Below, piece by piece: positions 1-5,917 of a stretch of DNA of 8,890 nucleotides. How positions within the stretch are numbered: position 1 is the first letter of the stretch; every line of letters begins with the position of its first letter. The translations under genes and the position numbers were made by a program. Below the pieces are notes generated by a model. That model was not told the origin of the DNA. It saw only the letters and a list, made by a program, of their open reading frames with translations, and made no database searches. Location: assembly GCA_028703645.1 (NCBI GenBank), contig JAQVML010000035.1, positions 1 through 8,890 of the forward strand, read 5' to 3'. The DNA comes from Eubacteriales bacterium. GTDB taxonomy: Bacteria > Bacillota > Clostridia > Christensenellales > CAG-138.

Positions 1-1487
1 CAGGCCGCTGCCCGCTGGAGAAAGGCTCGTTTTGCAACATGGGCTTTCCGGACGGGCGAATCATCGGCTACGATGTGCCGCGTATCAATGCCGCGCGAAC
101 GGGCTGGTTCGACGGCATCAAGGTGCGCGAGAGCTTCGACGGCGGCTCGACTTGGCGCGAAATCGGCACGTTGCTAGAGGATTGCGCGCCGTATCTCTGG
201 CGCGCGCGACGGCTCAAGGACGGAACGCTACTACTCCTGACCTGCCTCTACGGCACGCCTTGGGGACTCGGCAAACCGCGCATCACGCGCAATACCATGC
301 TGCCGGGTGAAACGTATATCAACAAGATCCAAACCTGCTTTCTCGCAAGCCGGGACGGGGTCAACTTTACCGGCCCGCACTATGTGTTGCCGGGCATCGG
401 TGCGCATGAATACGACGTTTGCGAATGCCCCGATGGAAGGCTGCTCTTTATCGCGGGAGACGTGCAGGCAACGCCCGTTGGAAGGCAGTTTGTCGAGCGC
501 AGAGGGGAAGCGTATATCAACGGCACGTTCTTCGGCATCCGCAGAGGCGCGCCGCAGGACCCAAAGCGCGATCCCATGGGCGGATTCGTGCCGGAGAGTC
601 TGATCATGCGCGAGGATGGCCTCATCATCGGCAGCCGCAGAAACAAGCCGTATTCCTGCAGCGCGGACTTCGGCGAAAACTGGTACGAGGTGGATGGGCT
701 ACCCACCAGTCTGTATCAGCCGTTTTTGATCGAAGCTGCGGACGGAACGATCCTGAACTTCGGTCACAAGGGCGGAGATATGGCGCTAGGTCAGGAGGAT
801 ATGGTCATCGGCGTGGATCGTTTCCGCGTTGAAAACCGCATGCCGCAGAGCTGCGCATTGACGCTCACGCGCGAGATGGACGCGGAACAGTCGCACTATA
901 TCAACGCGTTTTCCGCGCGGTTGACGGCGGGCGGTAAGTCCGTTGCCGGGCAAAAAGTGCTGTTTCGCGCGCACCCTGTCTGGAATGCAGACGGAAGCTT
1001 CAGCACGATTCCGCAGAGCGAGGCGAGCTTGCAGCGGGAAGCCGAGACGGATGAAAACGGCGTCGCGCGTATCGAATATCCGATGTTTGACGGCAGACCC
1101 GACATCCATTTTTACTACAATATCGACGTGGTGTTCCGTCCCGCGGAGGGCGCGGGCTATTCGCCTTGCGATGGGCCCATGATGTGCGTCAGCGGGTTAA
1201 CCCCGCACCGAAAAGATCGCTGGCCTTACGACGCGTATCTTGCGGAAGGAAAACTATTCCTCTCTCCGAAGGTGCAGCGCGAGATTCCTGACGCAATTGC
1301 GCAGATCAACGCCCTCGGTAGCCGCAGACCCGTGCAAAAAGGCGAGCTGAGCGACGATTTGTTGAAAGTTCTGCTTGCGGCGAAGCTTCTCACCGAGACG
1401 CGAGAGGGATACGTTTGGTACCCCTGCGTGCATCCAAAAGACCCGTTTGAGGCGCTCGACATGGGCAGCGGAGACTGGTATATCTGA
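1..1487 (+). CDS. Asp-box (BNR) beta-propeller protein, sialidase-like superfamily; 5' end outside window
   Basis: The frame is already open at base 3 and continues through the first internal ATG at 39, which has no well-spaced ribosome binding site, so the true start is probably left of the window. Numbering from the ATG at 39 (482 codons), there are two clean Asp-boxes (S-x-D-x-G-x-x-W): SFDGGSTW at 32-39 and SADFGENW at 208-215. A degenerate one, SRDGVNF, lies at 104-110, and 'DG-R/T-(I/L)3' turns recur at 5-9, 61-66, 132-137 and 235-239, as expected for propeller blades. Residues about 285-370 look like an Ig-like beta domain, with TDENGVARIEYP at 337-348. A helical tail with a possible wing follows at about 400-482. 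Asp-box propellers include GH33 sialidases and GH93 exo-arabinanases. The arginine triad cannot be confirmed, so sialidase activity is not claimed. No signal peptide is visible because the N-terminus is missing. The gene ends at a strong terminator. Confidence 0.8.
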   Translation, partial: GRCPLEKGSFCNMGFPDGRIIGYDVPRINAARTGWFDGIKVRESFDGGSTWREIGTLLEDCAPYLWRARRLKDGTLLLLTCLYGTPWGLGKPRITRNTMLPGETYINKIQTCFLASRDGVNFTGPHYVLPGIGAHEYDVCECPDGRLLFIAGDVQATPVGRQFVERRGEAYINGTFFGIRRGAPQDPKRDPMGGFVPESLIMREDGLIIGSRRNKPYSCSADFGENWYEVDGLPTSLYQPFLIEAADGTILNFGHKGGDMALGQEDMVIGVDRFRVENRMPQSCALTLTREMDAEQSHYINAFSARLTAGGKSVAGQKVLFRAHPVWNADGSFSTIPQSEASLQREAETDENGVARIEYPMFDGRPDIHFYYNIDVVFRPAEGAGYSPCDGPMMCVSGLTPHRKDRWPYDAYLAEGKLFLSPKVQREIPDAIAQINALGSRRPVQKGELSDDLLKVLLAAKLLTETREGYVWYPCVHPKDPFEALDMGSGDWYI

Positions 1488-1503
1488 TTGAACGAATGAG
1501 CAA

Positions 1504-1537
1504 AAAAGGCCGCTTGCAGTGTTGCAAGCGGCCTTTT
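1504..1537. terminator. Bidirectional intrinsic terminator between convergent genes
   Basis: A perfect 15-bp inverted repeat (1504-1518 paired with 1523-1537) surrounds a 4-nt GTGT loop. The stem has a GC-rich core, GGCCGCTTGC, flanked by AAAA on the left and TTTT on the right, so it gives a U-tract when transcribed from either strand. It lies 16 nt after the stop of the propeller gene and 16 nt after the stop of the MFS gene, exactly between the two convergent transcripts, and it can end both. Confidence 0.93.
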
Positions 1538-1553
1538 GCGTCACGCGAGCGTA

Positions 1554-2855
1554 TTATTGTTTCGGCAGCGCTTCGGCGTAGGCGCGCTTTGCCCCGCGAA
1601 TCATGTTGAGCACGGGCAAAATCGCGATGAGCGTCACAATCGCGGACGCGATGAAGATCAGATGCGTTGGCAAAAAGCCCGCTTTTCCGTCCACCACGAT
1701 CGGCTGACCGAAGAAGGTGATGATGCGCTCCCCGATGAAGGGCCCGATCACCATCGGCAGCAGCACCCAGAAGATCATACGGATGCCCTGAAACTGTCCC
1801 GCGCTGGCGGGCGGCGTGAGGTCTTTGATCCACGCGCCGGTGACGATGAGCTTCGCCACCATGCCAAACGCCATCACGAAGATGGCCACGCAGAGAAACA
1901 CCATGTTTCGGGCGAGAGAAACGAGCACAAAGCCGACGGCGGAGATGATCAGCGCCACGAGCAGCAGCTTCGACTTGCCGAGGCGGTCGACCAGCCGACC
2001 GAAGAACACGCCGCAAATGCCCGCGAGCAGCACCATGAGTCCCAGATTGACGCCGATGACATCATAGCTGTAGCCCAGTGTTTTGGTGAAGTAGATGATC
2101 TGGTAAGGCCCGCTGATCTGCTCCGCAATCGCGAACACGAGCACGCAGAAGTAGAGCGCAAACAGCATCTTGTTTTCGCGGAATGTGCGCACCGAAAAGC
2201 CGGAGAACACCTGCTTCCAGAATCCAACCTTCTCAGTATTCTCCTTCGGAATTGGCGCTTCCTTCATGATCAGTCCGCCGACGAGGCCGCAGACGACCAC
2301 CGTAAGTCCCATCGAGACAAAGAACATCGTGTAGCCAACGTATTCGATCAGCATGCCGGAGATGATCGTGGTGACCACCATCGCGAGCAGCGGGAACAGC
2401 TCGGTGACGCCGCTGACCGTGCCGCGGTTCGTCTCGTCCGTGATGTTGGTGAGCCACGCGTTAAAGCTCGCGTCGTTGGCGGTGGAGCCGAAGAACGTCA
2501 TCAGGCAGTCCAGCGCGATGACCGCGAAAACTGCGAGTGACAAGGACTTCACTGCGCCCGCCAACGGGAACACCATCGTCGAGATGCCCCAAAGGATGTA
2601 GCTAAACAGGATGATCTTCTTGCGTTTGCCGAGGCGATCGCTGAAGGTGCCCATGACGAGCGTGGTCAGCGTGGCGGTGATGGCGCTAAACGCGACCATC
2701 AGAGAGATTACCTTCGGGTTGGGTGAGATCACGTCGTTGACATAGGTGTTGAACCACGCGTTCTCAATCACCCACGCGATCTGGCCGGAGAACGCGAGCA
2801 GTACGATGGCGATCCAGTTGTTTGCGCCAAGCTTGGTTTTGGTCTTTGGTGGCAT
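1554..2855 (-). CDS. MFS transporter, probably sugar/oligosaccharide importer
   Basis: This is a 433-aa integral membrane protein with about twelve hydrophobic segments, roughly at 14-34, 47-69, 80-100, 105-125, 148-170, 173-195, 230-250, 265-287, 296-314, 317-338, 355-378 and 397-416. The loop between helices 2 and 3 carries the MFS motif A, GTFSDRLGKRKK (69-80). Its pseudo-repeat in the second half, GRLVDRLGKSK (286-296), lies between helices 8 and 9, which fixes the 6+6 topology. A hydrophilic central loop at about 198-228 divides the halves. The length is normal for the family. The start has an AGGAGG 11 nt upstream, embedded in the end of the GH127 gene. MFS proteins use ion gradients or act as facilitators or exporters. 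Coupling to a cytoplasmic glycosidase suggests uptake of its glycoside substrate, but neither the substrate nor the direction of transport is visible. Confidence 0.9.
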   Translation of the reverse strand: MPPKTKTKLGANNWIAIVLLAFSGQIAWVIENAWFNTYVNDVISPNPKVISLMVAFSAITATLTTLVMGTFSDRLGKRKKIILFSYILWGISTMVFPLAGAVKSLSLAVFAVIALDCLMTFFGSTANDASFNAWLTNITDETNRGTVSGVTELFPLLAMVVTTIISGMLIEYVGYTMFFVSMGLTVVVCGLVGGLIMKEAPIPKENTEKVGFWKQVFSGFSVRTFRENKMLFALYFCVLVFAIAEQISGPYQIIYFTKTLGYSYDVIGVNLGLMVLLAGICGVFFGRLVDRLGKSKLLLVALIISAVGFVLVSLARNMVFLCVAIFVMAFGMVAKLIVTGAWIKDLTPPASAGQFQGIRMIFWVLLPMVIGPFIGERIITFFGQPIVVDGKAGFLPTHLIFIASAIVTLIAILPVLNMIRGAKRAYAEALPKQ

Positions 2856-2861
2856 GTCTGT

Positions 2862-4892
2862 CTATTCCTCCTGATTGTTGACAATTGGGAATTGCGCAAT
2901 CCTGAGCTGCGTGCAGCCGTAAGGAATCAGCATTTGCGGAATGAATGCGCGCTTTGCGGCGGAAAACGGTTCCGGCACAGGCCCCGCGCTGTTTTGTTGC
3001 TGCTTCCACTGCGGCGCGGGCGCGAGCGGAAGGCGCACGGTGAGCGGAGGGTGATCGGTGTCAAACGGCAACTCGCCCGGCTCGATATGTGTGATCACGG
3101 CGTTTGCAAGCGAATAATTGCCGATGCCGAATCTCCATTCGCCGCGCGGCATATATTCATAGTCCGCAAACGGCGGTGTGCCGCGCACCACGCGTCTCTG
3201 AGCCGCAATTGGGAGGGCGAGCAGCAGCGCGCCGACATGTACGCTTGCTCCGCCCGCCGCCTCCGGCACGAGACGAAGCTTGAGCGGGAAGGAAAGGCGG
3301 ATTTGGTCTCCTGCGGAGAACTGCTTTCGTAAAATCAGATATCCGTTTTGCTTCTCTATTTCCGTTTGTGTTCCGTTATAAAAAAGAGAATAGGTCTCCG
3401 CCCAGCTCGGTAGCCTGAGCCGCAGGGCGAAGTCCAGCGCGCGGGATTCGTTCTCAATTTCGTCGATTCGGATGACGATCTCGCCCGCGAAGGGATAGTT
3501 CGTTTCCTCGGTGAAGCGCACCGTGGTTCCGCGCACGTCGAGAGTAGCCGTGCAGGGCGCATAAACGGGCAGCGCGACGCCGTCCGGCGTCGCCATCGCG
3601 AGAACCCCCGCGAGCTTTGGCCAACCCTGATGCATGTTTGCCGCGCAGCAGCCGAAGTTTGGCGCGAGTCCGAAGAGATTCGCCTCCTCATAAGCGTCGT
3701 ACCAGCCGCGCTTTTTGCGGGACACCTCGATCTGATTGACTTGCTGCACGTATTGGTGTGCGCAGAGATCCGGCGTAAACGTCGCGGGCCACGCGTTGTA
3801 GGCAATTTCTTCAATGCGCTCGGCGTAGCGGTTATCCCCCGTTGCCGCGAGCAGCGTTTCCAGTGAAAACAGCAATTCGGCGGCGAGGCAAAGCTCCGCG
3901 CCGACGGTGGGAGAGCGCCCGTTGAGGTGCTCGTCGCCGGAAAAGAGCCCGTTCGCGAGTCCGTGATATCGTTCGATTGCGTCAAATCCGGCCTGAACCG
4001 CCGCAAATCCGTCCGCGTCGCCACCGAAGAGTGCGTCCAGCGCGGGCATCTTGAGCGCCATCGCGAGATTGACGCCGTGCGTTTGGTGAAACGCGCGCAA
4101 AAACGGGGAGGCATTGCTTCTTTCGATCTCTTCCGCCGTCTTCGGCTTGGGCGGGGTCGATGGCTTGCCCCGCTTCACGCGCGCTTTCTTGACGCGCTTC
4201 GCCGTCCAATCCTGCATCAGCGTCATGCGCTTTGCCGCCATGAACAGCGGGCGGTTGAGGTAAGCGTGCGTGGTCTTTTCGTAGGGAAAGTGCGGAAAGA
4301 AGCTGCCCCAGTCGTAGCTCTGCTTGCGGATAATCTGCGCGAGATCGAGCAAATACGGCTCGCCCGTCCTGCGGTAGAGCCAGAGCATGGGCAACAGCTG
4401 CTCCTGTCCGCGCGCGGCGGCCCACATGGAAAGCGGTTGCGCGGGGAGCGTTTGCAGTTGAAAGCGAAAATAGCGATCGAGAAACGGGATCACGCACGGA
4501 TCGTCCGTCGCCTCGGCGTATTGCGTGAGCACCTTGAGCGCGACCATGCGCGGCCACCAGTCGAGGTTATCCGCTGGGCCAAAGAAGCCGTCCTCACGCT
4601 GGCTCGCCAGCATCCACTCGATCCACGGCTGCGCTTTTTGCTGGAGCGCGTCGTCTCGAAGCAGGTAAGCCAGCGGTACGAGGCCGTCTAGATAATACGG
4701 CCCGCGTTCCCAGTTTTCGCCCGATCCGCCGAGCCAGCCGGAGGTTGGGCCAAGATCTTCCCAAATCGCGTCGATGTGTCCCGTCAGCCCGTTTTTCTGC
4801 GCGATGAGTTCGCGCAAAAACCAGCCGCGCGGGGAAACGCTGCTAAGCGGCGCGGGTGTGAGGGAAAAGGGTAGTGGAAGTTTTTGTAACAT
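2862..4892 (-). CDS. GH127 (DUF1680) glycoside hydrolase, beta-L-arabinofuranosidase family
   Basis: This is a 676-aa protein with no signal peptide, so probably cytoplasmic. The N-terminal half reads as an alpha/alpha barrel: GWFLRELI (23-30), YYLDGLVPLAYLL (66-78), QREDGFFGP (98-106) and SMWAAARGQEQLLPMLWLYR (155-174). Then come THGVNLAMALK (271-281) and SGDEHLNG (318-325), E-L-C at 333-335 and FGCCAANMHQGWPKL (413-427). In the characterised family member HypBA1, a Glu-x-Cys pair and a Cys-Cys pair bind zinc and one of the latter cysteines is the nucleophile. E333, C335, C415 and C416 match that pattern, and E321 is a plausible acid/base. Residues from about 440 form beta-rich C-terminal domains. 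A basic Lys/Pro-rich insert at about 230-260 is unusual. The family also contains other specificities, so the substrate is inferred. The start has only a weak AGG-type ribosome binding site. The gene is co-transcribed with the downstream MFS gene. Confidence 0.9.
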   Translation of the reverse strand: MLQKLPLPFSLTPAPLSSVSPRGWFLRELIAQKNGLTGHIDAIWEDLGPTSGWLGGSGENWERGPYYLDGLVPLAYLLRDDALQQKAQPWIEWMLASQREDGFFGPADNLDWWPRMVALKVLTQYAEATDDPCVIPFLDRYFRFQLQTLPAQPLSMWAAARGQEQLLPMLWLYRRTGEPYLLDLAQIIRKQSYDWGSFFPHFPYEKTTHAYLNRPLFMAAKRMTLMQDWTAKRVKKARVKRGKPSTPPKPKTAEEIERSNASPFLRAFHQTHGVNLAMALKMPALDALFGGDADGFAAVQAGFDAIERYHGLANGLFSGDEHLNGRSPTVGAELCLAAELLFSLETLLAATGDNRYAERIEEIAYNAWPATFTPDLCAHQYVQQVNQIEVSRKKRGWYDAYEEANLFGLAPNFGCCAANMHQGWPKLAGVLAMATPDGVALPVYAPCTATLDVRGTTVRFTEETNYPFAGEIVIRIDEIENESRALDFALRLRLPSWAETYSLFYNGTQTEIEKQNGYLILRKQFSAGDQIRLSFPLKLRLVPEAAGGASVHVGALLLALPIAAQRRVVRGTPPFADYEYMPRGEWRFGIGNYSLANAVITHIEPGELPFDTDHPPLTVRLPLAPAPQWKQQQNSAGPVPEPFSAAKRAFIPQMLIPYGCTQLRIAQFPIVNNQEE
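2867..2872 (-). promoter_or_regulatory. Shine-Dalgarno of the MFS gene, inside the GH127 3' end
   Basis: Read on the - strand, AGGAGG overlaps the codons for the terminal Gln-Glu-Glu of the GH127 protein, followed by its TAG stop. The MFS ATG is 11 nt beyond the motif, and the gap between stop and start is only 6 nt. This arrangement supports translational coupling and a single transcript for the two genes. The 11-nt spacing is somewhat long. Confidence 0.85.
2873..2901 (-). promoter_or_regulatory. Possible RNA hairpin abutting the MFS ribosome binding site
   Basis: On the - strand the order is GATTG, CG, CAATT, CCC, AATTG, TCAA, CAATC, then directly AGGAGG. The outer GATTG/CAATC and inner CAATT/AATTG arms form a stem with an asymmetric internal loop. 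It includes the perfect palindrome ATTGCGCAAT (2891-2900). The region also encodes the last residues of the GH127 protein, so the structure could be fortuitous. If formed, it would touch the MFS ribosome binding site and could tune MFS translation or be melted by ribosomes finishing the upstream gene. Confidence 0.35.
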
Positions 4893-5060
4893 AGCGATAC
4901 CTGACGAGCTGTTAAGTAAGTGTGGTTTGCTTCTGTTGTAACCAGCGGGTTCTTATAAATCATGCGTGTCTTTGCAGGATCCATCATGAGCCGCTTGAGT
5001 GCGTTTGTCGGTAATTTCAATTGTTGAGAAGTTGGATATGAGATCGGACACCATGAGGGC

Positions 5061-5089
5061 AGTATATCAAGCAAACCTGCAAAAAACAA
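5061..5089 (-). promoter_or_regulatory. Candidate sigma70 promoter for the GH127-MFS operon
   Basis: Read on the - strand, a TTGTTT -35 (5084-5089, three of six consensus bases) and a TATACT -10 (5061-5066, five of six) are separated by 17 nt. The TGA directly before the -10 supplies an extended -10 TGn. Transcription would start near 5054, leaving a leader of about 160 nt before the GH127 ATG. The good -10, extended motif and spacing compensate for the weak -35. Confidence 0.5.
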
Positions 5090-5135
5090 TCGGGTTACGA
5101 GGGACGAAACGGAAAACTGAACAAAGCGACGCTCT

Positions 5136-5163
5136 ATTATAAGGGATGCGTTTCTTTCAGCAA
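5136..5163 (-). promoter_or_regulatory. Second candidate - strand promoter upstream of GH127
   Basis: A perfect TATAAT on the - strand (5136-5141) is preceded after 16 nt by TTGCTG (5158-5163), which matches three consensus bases of the -35. It points the same way as the promoter at 5061-5089 and could be a tandem start or a chance AT-rich match. Confidence 0.3.
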
Positions 5164-5188
5164 TATACGATATATTTTTTCCGTTTCC

Positions 5189-5217
5189 TTTCTTTTTTGG
5201 AATGGTACAGATATAAT
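5189..5217 (+). promoter_or_regulatory. Candidate promoter for the membrane-protein gene (weak -35)
   Basis: A perfect TATAAT lies at 5212-5217, about 70 nt before the ATG at 5289. The hexamer 17 nt upstream, TTTCTT (5189-5194), is a poor -35 within a pyrimidine-rich tract, so this promoter may need an activator. The 15-nt inverted repeat at 5162-5176 lies just upstream, at about -62 to -48, where an activator could bind. Confidence 0.4.
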
Positions 5218-5288
5218 CAAACTATAAGTCTGCTTTCGTATGGGAAAGAGATGATTGTAATTACTCCGTAGCCCGGGGGAGAGATGAG

Positions 5289-5852
5289 ATGTTTCAGCGC
5301 ACACGTGATTACGCAAAAGATTACGAGAAAATCGGTAGCACCGTCCATTATAAAGGAAAACATTATCACTTTGAGATTGAGCAGCCTGCGTTAAATCGGC
5401 GTAAGGCTGCTTATGCGCTTTCCTTATTTTTGGCGCTGATCCTCTTTGTGCTGATTGGTTTATCTGACTCCGCCGCGCTTGGCGCGGGTGGCGGTCAGGA
5501 TCCGATCTATGTGCTCATCCCGTATGTAGGGCTGCTTCTTCCGCTTGGGCTGAGCTTCGCGCGCGCGGTGCTGCTCGCAATCAAATCCCGTCCGCTGGAA
5601 TTCGCGGAGTATGATAAGTATATTGTTCACCAAAGAGGAATGCTTCTATCCGCGCTCATCTTAAGTGGTGTTCTGCTGCTTGGGATGGTCGTTTTTCTTT
5701 TCTTACATAAGGCAGACCGAGCGTCGCAGCTCCTCGCGTTTGCCGAAGCCGCTCTCTGCATCGGCTGTATATTTTTTGCCTATCAACAATATCATGCACT
5801 GTCGAAAGCGGTTTCTATTGACGAACCTAGTAGCGTTCGATATGATATATGA
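5289..5852 (+). CDS. Small four-helix membrane protein of unknown function
   Basis: This is a 187-aa protein that I do not recognise. A charged, Tyr/Lys-rich N-terminus of about 38 residues precedes four hydrophobic segments at about 39-58, 74-97, 117-139 and 147-167. A Gly-rich loop (63-70) follows helix 1, a charged loop (100-116) lies between helices 2 and 3, and there is a short polar C-terminus. The loops suggest that both termini face the cytoplasm. No enzyme motif or lipobox is visible. The start is supported by GGAG at 5278-5281, 7 nt upstream. An ATG 5 nt before it is out of frame. The next gene is a binding protein 65 nt downstream in the same direction, and this gene's 3' end contains that gene's predicted promoter. 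It may be an accessory or regulatory membrane protein for the ABC system, but that is inferred from position alone. Confidence 0.78.
   Translation: MFQRTRDYAKDYEKIGSTVHYKGKHYHFEIEQPALNRRKAAYALSLFLALILFVLIGLSDSAALGAGGGQDPIYVLIPYVGLLLPLGLSFARAVLLAIKSRPLEFAEYDKYIVHQRGMLLSALILSGVLLLGMVVFLFLHKADRASQLLAFAEAALCIGCIFFAYQQYHALSKAVSIDEPSSVRYDI
5804..5815. promoter_or_regulatory. CcpA/LacI-family-like operator candidate
   Basis: GAAAGCGGTTTC is a near-palindrome with a central CG and GAAA/TTTC arms, one position short of perfect symmetry. Extended to 17 nt (5802-5818) it differs from the catabolite-responsive element consensus WTGNAARCGNWWWCAWW at two places. It lies within the coding 3' end of the membrane-protein gene and ends 2 nt before the predicted -35 of the binding-protein promoter, where a bound repressor would block polymerase. 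A chance match inside coding sequence is possible. Confidence 0.4.
5818..5846 (+). promoter_or_regulatory. Sigma70 promoter of the substrate-binding-protein gene
   Basis: The -35 TTGACG (5818-5823) and the -10 TATGAT (5841-5846) each match five of six consensus bases, with an ideal 17-nt spacer. The start would fall near 5853, giving a leader of about 65 nt. The promoter lies in the last codons of the preceding gene. The 7-mer ATATGAT is tandemly duplicated at 5840-5853, so the -10 has a second copy directly downstream. A short AATAGC/GCTATT hairpin (5854-5859, 5869-5874) would sit at the very 5' end of the mRNA. Confidence 0.68.
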
Positions 5853-5917
5853 TAATAGCTACGATTTGGCTATTTCATTTTTTATGCATTCCCAAAAAAT
5901 ACTAAGGAGGAAGTAAG

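Larger units (their letters stand above)
4893..5288. other. Divergent intergenic regulatory region (396 nt)
   Basis: This AT-richer stretch separates the leftward GH127-MFS operon from the rightward membrane-protein/ABC genes. I see no convincing gene in it. It holds two promoter-like elements for the - strand and one for the + strand, listed separately. It also holds an odd-centred inverted repeat AATATA-CGA-TATATT at 5162-5176, a pyrimidine-rich run at about 5173-5198, and a 5-bp inverted repeat CTTTC/GAAAG (5233-5237 and 5244-5248) in the predicted leader of the + strand gene. The GH127 side would have a leader of about 160 nt. The inverted repeats are candidate operators, but no regulator gene lies in the window. 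Confidence 0.6.

Noticed and set aside
39..41. ATG at 39 as the true start of the first gene
   Set aside because: The frame remains open and protein-like upstream to the window edge (GRCPLEKGSFCN), and no properly spaced ribosome binding site precedes the ATG.
1536..2540. 334-aa reading frame on the + strand
   Set aside because: It is in register opposite the MFS gene, giving a His/Asp/Glu/Arg-rich translation typical of the antisense of a membrane protein. Its start lies in the terminator stem region.
2874..2885. ATTGT-TG-ACAAT palindrome as a possible operator
   Set aside because: It lies in coding sequence far downstream of any promoter; it is better treated as part of the hairpin-forming region before the MFS ribosome binding site.
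4986..5027. 13-codon + strand mini-ORF (MSRLSAFVGNFNC) with an AGGA upstream
   Set aside because: Such short frames occur by chance; it points away from GH127 and is about 260 nt from the next + strand gene, with no sign of a leader-peptide attenuator.
4784..5089. 101-aa reading frame on the - strand covering the GH127 leader
   Set aside because: It overlaps the GH127 N-terminus in another frame, starts within the predicted -35 of the operon promoter so would not be on that transcript, and resembles nothing I know. A decayed remnant cannot be excluded.
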